Source of the DNA: Nocardioides lijunqiniae
Lineage (GTDB): Bacteria > Actinomycetota > Actinomycetes > Propionibacteriales > Nocardioidaceae
DNA length: 64,000 nucleotides
Assembly (NCBI RefSeq): GCF_015024225.1
Contig: NZ_JACJGM010000018.1
Span: forward strand, 1 to 64,000
Direction: 5' to 3'
The translations under genes were made by a program, and so were the position numbers. The notes under the pieces were generated by a model, which searched no databases, had not been told where the DNA came from, and was given only the letters and a program-made list of their open reading frames with translations. Within the stretch, counting starts at the first letter, position 1; each line of letters begins with the position of its first letter. Shown piece after piece: positions 50,827 to 57,579 of the stretch.

Positions 50827-51216
50827 TCAGCCGCGCGTGTTGTTGCGCGAGCGGTCGTTGGTCTTGTTCTGCGACCAGTCGACCTTGCGCTTGCCGGGAC
50901 CGTCCTGCGTCCAGTCCTTCTTCTGCTTGGCGCGGCTCTTGTCGCGACCGGAGTTGGCGCCGGAGCGGGTGTTGTCGCGGGTGTTGCTCTGGCCGCCGGT
51001 GCGCGTGTTGGTGTTCGTGTTGCTGTTGTCGCGCTTGGCCAGGCCGGTGTCGTCGTCATCGTCGTCGTCGTTGACGAGCACGAGGTCGGGGGTGTCGTCG
51101 TCCCGCTTGAGCCGCGAGTCGTCGGCGGTGGCCGAGGTCAGCGGCAGCGCCAGGAGCCCGGTGGTCACGAGCCCGGCGACCGCCGTGGTGGCGACGCGGA
51201 GGGTGGTGATCTTCAT
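50827..51216 (-). CDS. Exported low-complexity Asp/Asn/Lys-rich protein
   Basis: 129 residues: signal peptide (MKITTLRVATTAVAGLVTTG, cleavage near TSATA-DD), an Asp run (VNDDDDDDDTG), then a hydrophilic tail of Asn, Thr, Arg, Gly and Lys with repeated DWxQ-type motifs (KKDWTQDG, KVDWSQNK). No fold is predicted. The combination of an Asp run with the site B operator parallels the Asp-rich protein at 46848. AAGGAC precedes the ATG. Confidence 0.75.
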   Translation of the reverse strand: MKITTLRVATTAVAGLVTTGLLALPLTSATADDSRLKRDDDTPDLVLVNDDDDDDDTGLAKRDNSNTNTNTRTGGQSNTRDNTRSGANSGRDKSRAKQKKDWTQDGPGKRKVDWSQNKTNDRSRNNTRG

Positions 51217-51272
51217 GGTGGTGTCCTTCTCTCGGTGGAACTGCTGTCGAGGAAGACACTCGCGGTGCGCGG

Positions 51273-51310
51273 TGAGCCGTCCATGAGCCGCGCATGAGAG
51301 CACTCTCACG
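51273..51310. promoter_or_regulatory. Putative TCS2 response-regulator site B
   Basis: Three direct repeats TGAGCC (51273), TGAGCC (51284) and TGAGAG (51295) with an exact 11-bp period. Overlapping them, GCATGAGAG-CA-CTCTCACG (51292-51310) repeats site A in all but its last bases. It lies 57-94 bp upstream of the exported-protein/kinase operon, in the same orientation relative to the gene as site A. Confidence 0.6.
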
Positions 51311-51520
51311 AACGCGCAGGTCAGAGGGTGCTGCAGGGCCTCGCGCCACGTCGGCACCCCCGAGGTGGGCGTCGGCCACGGACCCCGTCAGGCGGAAGAT
51401 TCCGTTCCGCTACCCGTGACCTCCTCCCGCCTCGTCCGTTGACCTCGATGGTGGCCGGGCGATCGGGGGATGGCCCGGCCACACTCACGTCCCGCGCACC
51501 CCTCGTCGACGCGCCTCACG

Positions 51521-51526
51521 TACGGT
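51521..51526 (+). promoter_or_regulatory. -10 element, leaderless start at 51534
   Basis: TACGGT, 7 nt before the ATG. Confidence 0.5.
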
Positions 51527-51533
51527 CGATCGC

Positions 51534-51722
51534 ATGACTCCACGGATGAGGGCCATGGGTGCCGGTGTCGGTCTGGGAGCGGGCCTCGGGCTGGTGTTCT
51601 GGCTGCTGTTCGACAACGTCGCGCTCTTCCCGCTCTGGGTCGGCGTCGGGGTGGTCATGGGAGCAGCCAGGGCGAACCAGGCGTCCGACGACCATCCGAC
51701 CAGCGGTGACGACCGCCGATGA
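51534..51722 (+). CDS. Small membrane protein
   Basis: 62 residues with two adjacent hydrophobic segments (AMGAGVGLGAGLGLVFWLLF and VALFPLWVGVGVVMGAA) separated by a DN turn, and a polar Asp-rich tail. A two-helix hairpin is likely. It resembles small glycine-zipper-like membrane proteins common in actinobacteria. It is the last host gene before the attachment site. Confidence 0.65.
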   Translation: MTPRMRAMGAGVGLGAGLGLVFWLLFDNVALFPLWVGVGVVMGAARANQASDDHPTSGDDRR

Positions 51723-51744
51723 ACGGCAGCGGATCGCCGGATGC

Positions 51745-51788
51745 GGTGGGCGCAGAGGGGATCGAACCCCCGACCACCTCGTTGTAAG
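51745..51788 (-). other. Attachment site: 3' half of a tRNA-Val (TAC) gene
   Basis: On the minus strand this reads from the anticodon loop (CTTACAA, anticodon TAC) through the 3' anticodon strand CGAGG, variable loop, T arm GGGGGTTCGATCCCCTC and acceptor strand TGCGCCC-A-CC. The 5' half is absent: the bases that should form the 5' anticodon strand (CATTC) do not pair. This is the duplicate left when an integrase uses a tRNA 3' end as attB. The anticodon call rests on a 7-nt loop. Confidence 0.75.
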
Positions 51789-51801
51789 GAATGGCCTGCT
51801 A

Positions 51802-51849
51802 TGCGTTGTGCCGACCTGCGGTTATGCCGTCGAACCGGTTGCGTTGTGC
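51802..51849. repeat. Direct repeats next to the attachment site
   Basis: TGCGTTGTGC occurs at 51802-51811 and again at 51840-51849, 38 bp apart, within 62 bp of the att core. Their place fits arm-type integrase or excisionase sites. Confidence 0.45.
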
Positions 51850-51863
51850 ATTGAGTTATGTGG

Positions 51864-52421
51864 TCAATCTCTGAGGGCGCCGGCGATCACGGGGATAGCG
51901 ATCCGTGATCCGACACCTAGGCCGATGAGCACGAACGCGATGAGGCGCTGGGTCGAGATGGCGTCGTTGCACTCTTTCGCGACGGCGGAGATGCGGGCGG
52001 CCTCGATCGCGCCGCCCTCGTCCATGATGACCTCCGCCTGACGAATGGCGATCTTGGTGTCGGTGAACTCCGCGCTGATCCAGTTGCCGCAGCTTTCGCC
52101 GTCCACCGAGGTGCCCATGAACGTCAGCACCAGCAGTGGTGCGAGGAAGACCAGCGCGATCGCCCAGGAGATCTTCTTGATCGCGCCGGGGGTGTTGCGG
52201 CTGGGCGCGGCGTTCGGCGCGATGTTCTCGGTCCACTTGTCCCCGTCCCAGTAGCGGCGCGTGTCGGCCATCGTGGGGTGCGGGTACCAGCCGGCCGGCG
52301 GCTTCTGCCTAGCCGGCTGATCTGCGGGCTTCTTCGCCGGCGCGCGCTGTTCCTTCGACAGGGCGGCGTCCATCGCCTTCTTGGAGCGCTCAGACCTCCC
52401 CGTCGGCTGCTCGTCCGTCAT
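51864..52421 (-). CDS. DUF2510 membrane protein
   Basis: 185 residues. A Lys/Arg-rich N-terminus, then the DUF2510 motif PAGWYPHPTMADTRRYWDGDKWTE (about 43-66), TM1 (ISWAIALVFLAPLLVLTFMG), an outer loop with two cysteines (GESCGNW, AKECND) and TM2 (RLIAFVLIGLGVGSRIAIPVIAGAL). DUF2510 proteins are common in actinobacteria and their phages; in lysogeny modules some have roles in superinfection exclusion (general knowledge, not shown here). Its start overlaps the ImmA gene by 32 nt. Confidence 0.75.
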   Translation of the reverse strand: MTDEQPTGRSERSKKAMDAALSKEQRAPAKKPADQPARQKPPAGWYPHPTMADTRRYWDGDKWTENIAPNAAPSRNTPGAIKKISWAIALVFLAPLLVLTFMGTSVDGESCGNWISAEFTDTKIAIRQAEVIMDEGGAIEAARISAVAKECNDAISTQRLIAFVLIGLGVGSRIAIPVIAGALRD

Positions 52422-52872
52422 CGTGTGCCTCCCGGCGTCGTACGGCGTCGCGGACCATGAGCCGCTCCCCCAGGTGCATGTACTCCAGGCGCCGATCGAG
52501 GATCCGCCGGGTGACCCACAGCTCGGACGCGGCCTCGTTGCGGTCGTCGGTCCACACCAGCACGTCGGCCAGCTGCTCGACGGTGATCAGCTTCCGCGCC
52601 GCCCACGCGTCGGCGTCGGCCTCCGCCCGCGCCCCCTGCCGGCTGGCGTCGGCGTAGTTGCACTGCCCCGTGTGCCCGAGCTCGCGGTGCCCCAGCTCGT
52701 GCGCCAGCGCGCACCGGCGCTGCACCTGCTTCAAGCCCGGGCGCATCAGGATCACGTTGTGCGCCGGCACCCACCAGGCGTCGCCCGAGGGGAGATCGGT
52801 CTGCTCGTAGATCAGCTCGTCGAGCATCCGCAGCTCGCGCCACGGGTTGTAGCGGCCCCCCGATGTCCCCAT
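52390..52872 (-). CDS. ImmA/IrrE-family metallo-endopeptidase
   Basis: 160 residues with the zinc-protease motif AHELGHRELGH (His58, Glu59, His62) and the distal acidic ligand in ARAEADADAWAARKLI. In ICEBs1 and related phages, such proteases cleave the adjacent repressor to trigger excision or induction. The repressor gene is 42 nt upstream on the same strand, so a repressor/anti-repressor pair is likely. Confidence 0.88.
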   Translation of the reverse strand: MGTSGGRYNPWRELRMLDELIYEQTDLPSGDAWWVPAHNVILMRPGLKQVQRRCALAHELGHRELGHTGQCNYADASRQGARAEADADAWAARKLITVEQLADVLVWTDDRNEAASELWVTRRILDRRLEYMHLGERLMVRDAVRRREAHDDGRAADGEV

Positions 52873-52914
52873 GGGTCGAGACCGTAGGTCTCGCCACCGA
52901 CACGGCCACGACGG

Positions 52915-53451
52915 TCACTTCTTCTTCGTCTGGTTCTCGCGGGCCCGGCGCGCGATCTCGTCAACCTGCTCGGCGTCCTCGGGGTCGCCCTGCTCGGCCA
53001 CCGCCTTGAGCGTGCGCTCATGCTCTGCGCGCGCCGCGAGCACCCCGGCCACGGTGGGCTCGATGCTCTCGGCCGGGTCGTCGTACGTCGGCGCCTCACC
53101 GCGGCGCGGGTCCTCAACGATGGCGTCGACCAGGTGCGCGATCGCGGCGGCCTGCTGCTCGGAGAGGTCGTTGGCCGTGGTGGGCAGCAGCTGGAAGAGC
53201 CGGGGCATGGTGTCTCGCACCTCGAGCCCGAGGGACTGCGCGGCCGCCAGCACGACTGCTCTCTCCGGCACGCGGAGGCCGCGCGCGAGGGCCTTCATGG
53301 TGGGCGGGTCCGGGAAGTTCTTGATGGGGTCCTTCACGAGCTGCTGCAGGCGCTTCCCGCTGGGCGTGCCCCCGCAGTCGCGCGACAGCTCGGGGTAGGT
53401 CCGACGACCCTTGTGGGTGTCGATGAGTTCGCTGAGGTCCACGCCTACCAC
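52915..53451 (-). CDS. Phage immunity repressor
   Basis: 178 residues. The first 80 residues (DLSELIDTHKGRRTYPELSRDCGGTPSGKRLQQLV, then FPDPPTMKALARGLRVPERAVVLAAAQSLGL) have the helix pattern of an HTH/XRE-like regulator used by actinobacteriophages. The rest is acidic and helical, ending in KKK. It faces the control region, which has five GCCTACCA motifs, the probable operators; one of them overlaps its own start. GTG start; a second GTG 9 nt inside is possible. Confidence 0.75.
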   Translation of the reverse strand: MVGVDLSELIDTHKGRRTYPELSRDCGGTPSGKRLQQLVKDPIKNFPDPPTMKALARGLRVPERAVVLAAAQSLGLEVRDTMPRLFQLLPTTANDLSEQQAAAIAHLVDAIVEDPRRGEAPTYDDPAESIEPTVAGVLAARAEHERTLKAVAEQGDPEDAEQVDEIARRARENQTKKK

Positions 53452-53667
53452 TCTCTTGCCCTGCTGCGACGGGCGGCAAGCCGACTGAATCTTGCCCGCC
53501 TACCACTAGTTGACGGCTCAGAGTAGTACGACCGCCTACCAGAAATCGGCGGCTTGACCTGCGGTTACGGGCTCACCTGCAGAACTACAACGTGCGTATT
53601 AGTTGACAGGTTGCCTACCAGTAGGCACCCTTATGGCAAGCAGCGCTTGACAGATAGGCGCCTACCA
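53443..53667. promoter_or_regulatory. Prophage control region with five operator motifs
   Basis: GCCTACCA occurs at 53443, 53498, 53534, 53613 and 53660, all in the same orientation. The copy at 53612-53627 extends to the near-perfect palindrome TGCCTACCAGTAGGCA. TTGAC hexamers resembling -35 elements occur near 53510, 53554, 53603 and 53647, interleaved with the motifs. This is the expected layout of divergent lysogenic/early promoters controlled by the repressor. Confidence 0.7.
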
Positions 53668-53678
53668 GCGGAGGATCG

Positions 53679-53972
53679 ATGCACCGATACAAGAGATGGC
53701 CGAAGGGAACGTGGATGCGTCTCGTCAGCAAGGAGCGGCTCCAGTCATTCGTCGGTCCGGAGTCCCACAAGAAGATGAGCCAGCGCCGTCTGGCCCGGTA
53801 CGCCGACAAGCACCCGTCCTTCATCAACCACCTGACCTCCGGTCGCCGCACCTCGTGCGAGCCGCGGACGGCTGAGCTCATCGCGGAGGCGCTCGACGTG
53901 CCCCTCGCTGTTCTCTTCATGCCCGAAACGGCAAGCAGTGGTAGCGCGATCAGCAAGGAGAAGGTGGCATGA
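53679..53972 (+). CDS. XRE-family HTH regulator (Cro/excisionase position)
   Basis: 97 residues. The helix-turn-helix is MSQRRLARYADKHPSFINHLTSGRRTSCEPRTAELIAEALDVPLAVLF, a typical Cro/CI-type fold (gap after the second helix). GGAGG precedes the ATG. First gene of the early operon, divergent from the repressor, hence a Cro-like role or control of excision is likely. Confidence 0.82.
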   Translation: MHRYKRWPKGTWMRLVSKERLQSFVGPESHKKMSQRRLARYADKHPSFINHLTSGRRTSCEPRTAELIAEALDVPLAVLFMPETASSGSAISKEKVA

Positions 53973-54214
53973 GCGACCGCAGCCAGATCGCGAAGATCGC
54001 CGCCAACTCGCGGTGGGCGCGCGAGACCGACAGGTCCGCCGCGACCCAGCCGGCCCGCGACGGGCTGAACCGTCGCTTCGAGCTCGAGGTCGACCCCGAC
54101 GGGGTCCTCCCCGTCAACGAGCGCGCCACCCGCGCGCTGTCCGCGCGGCGCGCGCACTTCCAGCGCCTCGCCCTGAAGTCCGCGCAGGCCCGCCGGGCCA
54201 AGCGCTCCGCCTGA
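53969..54214 (+). CDS. Small basic phage protein
   Basis: 81 residues, MSDRSQIAKIAANSRWARETDRSA onward, ending in an Arg/Lys/Ala-rich helix (AHFQRLALKSAQARRAKRS). The ATG overlaps the upstream stop (ATGA). The NSRWA segment recurs in small actinophage proteins of unknown role. Possibly nucleic-acid binding by charge (inference). Confidence 0.7.
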   Translation: MSDRSQIAKIAANSRWARETDRSAATQPARDGLNRRFELEVDPDGVLPVNERATRALSARRAHFQRLALKSAQARRAKRSA

Positions 54215-54285
54215 CCCATCACATGCCGCGGGGCCCGGCTCATCGCCTGGCAGCGACCGGACCCCACGAACGAAAGAAGGATCCC

Positions 54286-54660
54286 ATGAGCACCACCGCC
54301 ACACCGAGCAACGTCGAGCGACAGGCGCCGACGGCGCTCCTCGCCGTCGTCCAGCACATCCACGACCACGACCTCGGCGTCCCGCTCTCCATCGCACCGC
54401 CCTCGACCGCCTCCCCCTTCTTCACGATCGGGATCGTCGCCGACTCCATCGACGCCTGGGTGGGGTCCGGGCTCGCCGTGGACGTCGACGCCATCGAGAG
54501 CCGCCCCATCGGCGGCCGGATCAGCGGCCGCCTCTGGGAGCGCATCACCACCCCCGGGCGGCTCCTGCCCTACGGCATCCGCGTGAACCTCATGTACTCG
54601 AGGCCCCTCGTCGAGGCCCCCCGCCACCTGGCCGCTGTCGCCGATGGGGGTGCCGCATGA
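54286..54660 (+). CDS. Phage protein of unknown function
   Basis: 124 residues from the ATG after GAAAGAAGGA. No recognised domain. Mixed alpha/beta composition; the mid-region DSIDAWVGSGLAVDVDAIE is followed by a basic stretch and LMYSRPLVEAP. Ends with a 4-nt overlap to the next gene. Confidence 0.65.
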   Translation: MSTTATPSNVERQAPTALLAVVQHIHDHDLGVPLSIAPPSTASPFFTIGIVADSIDAWVGSGLAVDVDAIESRPIGGRISGRLWERITTPGRLLPYGIRVNLMYSRPLVEAPRHLAAVADGGAA

Positions 54661-54956
54661 GCGCCTCGCCGGTCCCCGAGCGGGACGACTGGATGGATGT
54701 CGCCGAGGCCGTGAACGTCACCCCGATGCGCGCCGAGTCGATCCGGGTCGACTACTCCGACGCCGAGTTCGCGCACGTCATGGCGAACTTCACGCGCCTC
54801 GAGGCACTGGCCAACGAGCCGATCCCCTACGAGCTGACCAACGAGGCCCTCGGGTACTGCGGTCACTGCGGGGGCAGCGGTCTGGCTGAGCACCGTTCGG
54901 CGCTGACCGGCGCGCCGGCGCTCATCACGTGCCCGGTCTGCAAGGGCGAGTCGTGA
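54657..54956 (+). CDS. Phage protein with C-terminal zinc-finger motif
   Basis: 99 residues. The C-terminus has CGHCGGSG and then CPVCKG, spaced like a half DnaJ-type zinc finger (two CxxC pairs 27 residues apart). The N-terminal 65 residues are acidic and helical. Overlaps both neighbours by 1-4 nt. Confidence 0.7.
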   Translation: MSASPVPERDDWMDVAEAVNVTPMRAESIRVDYSDAEFAHVMANFTRLEALANEPIPYELTNEALGYCGHCGGSGLAEHRSALTGAPALITCPVCKGES

Positions 54957-55087
54957 TGGCCGGGTGGGCCGGCGCGGCCGTGGTCGTGTCCTCGGACCCG
55001 TGGCTCGGCGCGCCGACGGATGCCGACCGGGCGCTCGTCGAGGCCGTCGGGCACCTTGTCGACGACACCGTGGCAGGTGCGGCATGA
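54956..55087 (+). CDS. Micro-protein, unknown
   Basis: 43 residues (MAGWAGAAVVVSSDPWLGAP...DDTVAGAA). Starts on the last base of the upstream stop and ends with ATGA into the nuclease gene, so it is embedded in the translational chain. No motif. Confidence 0.55.
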   Translation: MAGWAGAAVVVSSDPWLGAPTDADRALVEAVGHLVDDTVAGAA

Positions 55088-55986
55088 CCGCCCCGAAGCA
55101 CGCCCGCGACGTCAAGGGCAAGGGCCGCTACTACGGCTCCTGCGGGGACGACTGCCCCTTCGGTGACGACCTCTTCATCTCCGTCACCAACGCCCAAGGC
55201 GTCGTCGCCAAGCCCGCGCTCGTCCCGGCCGCCGTCAAGGTCACCGCAGAGACCGCCTGGAACCAGCTGCCCGCCATGGTCGCCATGTCCCGCCAGACCC
55301 CGACCGGCCCCAACGGGTGCGAGAAGAAGCGCGTCGCCGAACGCTGCGGCTCCTGCCGGTTCTGCCTCACCGCCGCCATCAAACGCGAGCACCAGAACCA
55401 GTGGGACACCGCCGCCGACTTCGGCTCCCTCGTCCACTCCTACGCGTTCTCCCACGTCGTCGGCGAGCCCCGCCCCTACGACCCCGACGTCGAGCCCTTC
55501 GTCCAGCAGTACATCCAGTTCCTGTCCCTGTGGGGCGTCGACCTCGACCGCCACGTCGAGGCCGCCGAGACCACCGTCCTGAACCGGCCGAAGAAGTACG
55601 CCGGCACCGGGGACATCTGGCTGCACCTCCCCACCGGCCCCGCCGGGCGGCGACAGCTGTGGCTCGTCGACATCAAGACCTCCCTCAAGGCCCCGGTCAA
55701 CCGGGTCTACGCCGACCAGGAGCTGCAGCTCGCCGGGCTCCGCTTCGCGCCCACCGCGCTCCTGGCCGACGACACCGAGATCGCGGTCCCGAAGTTCGCC
55801 GGCGCCGCGCTGCTCAACCTCCGCGCCGGCGCCCACCAGCTCATCCCGTTGCCCGCCGACAAGGCCGCCTACAAGGCGTTCCTCGGCGCGGTCGACCTCC
55901 AGCTCCACTTCCACGCCCAGGACACCAAGGCCTGGGTCGCCCTCGACGCGCCGGCACTGCCGGCACCTGCCCGGAAGGCCTCCTGA
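55084..55986 (+). CDS. PD-(D/E)XK nuclease, RecB/Cas4-like
   Basis: 300 residues. Nuclease core: His118 in DFGSLVHSY, Asp177 in GTGDIWLH, Asp196 and Lys198 in LVDIKTS, and Gln215 in QELQLAGLR. Before it lies a cysteine cluster (Cys79, Cys88, Cys91, Cys94 in CEKKRVAERCGSCRFC, plus Cys20 and Cys24) that could bind zinc or an Fe-S cluster. Phage exonucleases of this type prepare DNA ends for recombination or replication. Followed after 1 nt by the Gp3-like gene, a frequent actinophage pairing. Confidence 0.85.
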   Translation: MTAPKHARDVKGKGRYYGSCGDDCPFGDDLFISVTNAQGVVAKPALVPAAVKVTAETAWNQLPAMVAMSRQTPTGPNGCEKKRVAERCGSCRFCLTAAIKREHQNQWDTAADFGSLVHSYAFSHVVGEPRPYDPDVEPFVQQYIQFLSLWGVDLDRHVEAAETTVLNRPKKYAGTGDIWLHLPTGPAGRRQLWLVDIKTSLKAPVNRVYADQELQLAGLRFAPTALLADDTEIAVPKFAGAALLNLRAGAHQLIPLPADKAAYKAFLGAVDLQLHFHAQDTKAWVALDAPALPAPARKAS

Positions 55987-55987
55987 C

Positions 55988-57151
55988 ATGCCCATCTCAC
56001 CCATCGTGCTGCAGCGCCGGCACGCCGAGCTCGGACGGATCCGCCTCGGCGCCAAGCAGGGCGGCAACGGCCGCCCCATGAAGCTCGAGTGCTTCCGCTT
56101 CACCAGCCCCTCCGAGGGCTACGTCAAGGACCTCGCGCAGCTCTACGGTGGCGCGGCCCGCCCCTGGGACAACAACGGCAAGGCCGAGTTCGAGGTCTTC
56201 ACCGAGGCCCGCTCGATCGACGTCATCGCCGTCAAGGGCGGCCTCTCGCAGTGGCTCGAGACCTGGTCCGGCGGCGGCTGCACCCACCGCTGCGACGGCG
56301 AGGTCAACACCCTGACCAACGAGGCCTGCAACCCCAACGACCCGGCCCACAAGAACGCGAAGCCCACCACCCGGCTCTCGCTGATGCTGCCCGAGCTCGA
56401 CGCGATGGGCGTGTGGCGCATGGAGTCCCACGGCTGGAACGCGGCCGCGGAGATCCCGGCCGTCGCCGAGCTCGCGCAGTACGTCGGGGACCTCGTGCCC
56501 GCGGTGCTGCACCTCGTCGAGCGCCGCTCGGTCCGCGACGGCAAGACCTCGCGGTTCGTGGTCCCGGTCCTGGACCTGCGCATCGGGGTCGCGCGGCTGC
56601 GCGAGCTGGTCGCGGAGAAGTCGGGCACCGCGCCCGAGCTCGCCACGGCCGGCCCGCAGCGCCCGGCCCTCGCCGCTGGGCCGTCCGCGCCGTCCGCTCC
56701 TGCCGAGCCGGACGCCTACGCGCCGTTCTTCGCCCGGGTCGCGGACGCCCTGCAGCGCACCGACCTGATCGGGATCTGGGACGACGCGAAGGCGCAGCAG
56801 CTCGTCGGCCCGCAGGCCCAGGCCACCGAGCGGGCCGCGGAGTTCGTGGCCGCGTGGAAGGCCCGCGCGCACGACCTGCCCGAGACCGCCCCCGCGGCAG
56901 CCTCCACGGTCGACGAGCCGGACGCGGACGGTGTCGTCGACGCCGAGATCGTGCCCGACCCGCCGGCCGCCGCCGGTGACGCCGACGCGGTGTGGCAGCA
57001 GGTCCTCGCGGCGTGCGGTGAGCGCGGCATGTCGATGCCCGACGTCGAGGACGACTTCGCGCAGCGCATGGGCGGGCTGTCGTCCGCCGAGGCGTCCGCC
57101 GAGGAGCTCGCCACGTACCTGCAACTCGTCCAGGCCGAGGTGGCGGCATGA
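55988..57151 (+). CDS. Gp3-like protein (recombination directionality factor family)
   Basis: 387 residues. The opening MPISPIVLQRRHAELGRIRLG, then GRPMKLECFRFTSPSEGYVKDLAQLYGG and LSQWLETWSGGGCTHRCDGE, is the pattern of the phiC31 Gp3-like family found in many actinophages; phiC31 Gp3 directs its serine integrase to excise. The C-terminal third is an Ala/Pro linker and a small helical domain. The assignment is from recalled family pattern. A general ssDNA or recombination role is also possible, since the att site here looks like a tyrosine-integrase target. Confidence 0.65.
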   Translation: MPISPIVLQRRHAELGRIRLGAKQGGNGRPMKLECFRFTSPSEGYVKDLAQLYGGAARPWDNNGKAEFEVFTEARSIDVIAVKGGLSQWLETWSGGGCTHRCDGEVNTLTNEACNPNDPAHKNAKPTTRLSLMLPELDAMGVWRMESHGWNAAAEIPAVAELAQYVGDLVPAVLHLVERRSVRDGKTSRFVVPVLDLRIGVARLRELVAEKSGTAPELATAGPQRPALAAGPSAPSAPAEPDAYAPFFARVADALQRTDLIGIWDDAKAQQLVGPQAQATERAAEFVAAWKARAHDLPETAPAAASTVDEPDADGVVDAEIVPDPPAAAGDADAVWQQVLAACGERGMSMPDVEDDFAQRMGGLSSAEASAEELATYLQLVQAEVAA

Positions 57152-57579
57152 GCACACGCCTCCGCCACGTCGCGGAGTTCTCCTACCCCGGCGCGCTCTT
57201 CCCCGAGAGCGTCACCCGCGAGGTCGACCAGCCGACGCTGGACGCCGCCCTCGCCGTCGCGCCGACCGAGACGGACGGCTTCTTCCGCAAGGACGGCTGG
57301 TACGCCGTCAAGATCACCGCCTTCCACGAGAAGCGGTACGTCGCCGACGACGGCGCGGAGACCTGGGTGCGCACCGCCCGGCCGGTGAAGGTCCGCTCCT
57401 GGGTCGTCGGCGAGAAGATCCACGCCGACGACATCGAGCCCACCGACCGCAACCGCATCCTGATCGCCAACATCCGCGGCAACAGCACCGACGGGTACGG
57501 CGTGCGCACACGGATCGGCAACTGGCAGATGGCCTCGGACTACGACGAGGTCCTCCCGGCGTCGGCGGTGACGCGATGA
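57148..57579 (+). CDS. Phage protein of unknown function
   Basis: 143 residues (MSTRLRHVAEFSYPGALFPE). Beta-rich, with GWYAVKITAFHEKRYVADDGAETWVRTARPVKVRSWVVGEKIHADDIE giving alternating strands. No cysteines. ATGA overlaps at both ends place it between the Gp3-like and DnaQ genes. Confidence 0.7.
   Translation: MSTRLRHVAEFSYPGALFPESVTREVDQPTLDAALAVAPTETDGFFRKDGWYAVKITAFHEKRYVADDGAETWVRTARPVKVRSWVVGEKIHADDIEPTDRNRILIANIRGNSTDGYGVRTRIGNWQMASDYDEVLPASAVTR

Larger units (their letters stand above)
51217..51533. other. Divergent intergenic region
   Basis: 317 nt between two divergent genes. It holds operator-like site B, an imperfect GCGGAA/TTCCGC hairpin near 51391, a perfect 10-bp hairpin (GTGGCCGGGC at 51451, GCCCGGCCAC at 51473) and the TACGGT -10 of the small membrane gene. 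No coding frame is supported. Confidence 0.6.

Noticed and set aside
51745..51788. A functional tRNA gene
   Set aside because: Only the 3' half is present; the 5' acceptor, D arm and 5' anticodon strand are missing.
53938..54660. A long in-frame extension of the 54286 gene to 53938
   Set aside because: It would overlap two genes with good starts; the ATG at 54286 has a clear ribosome site.
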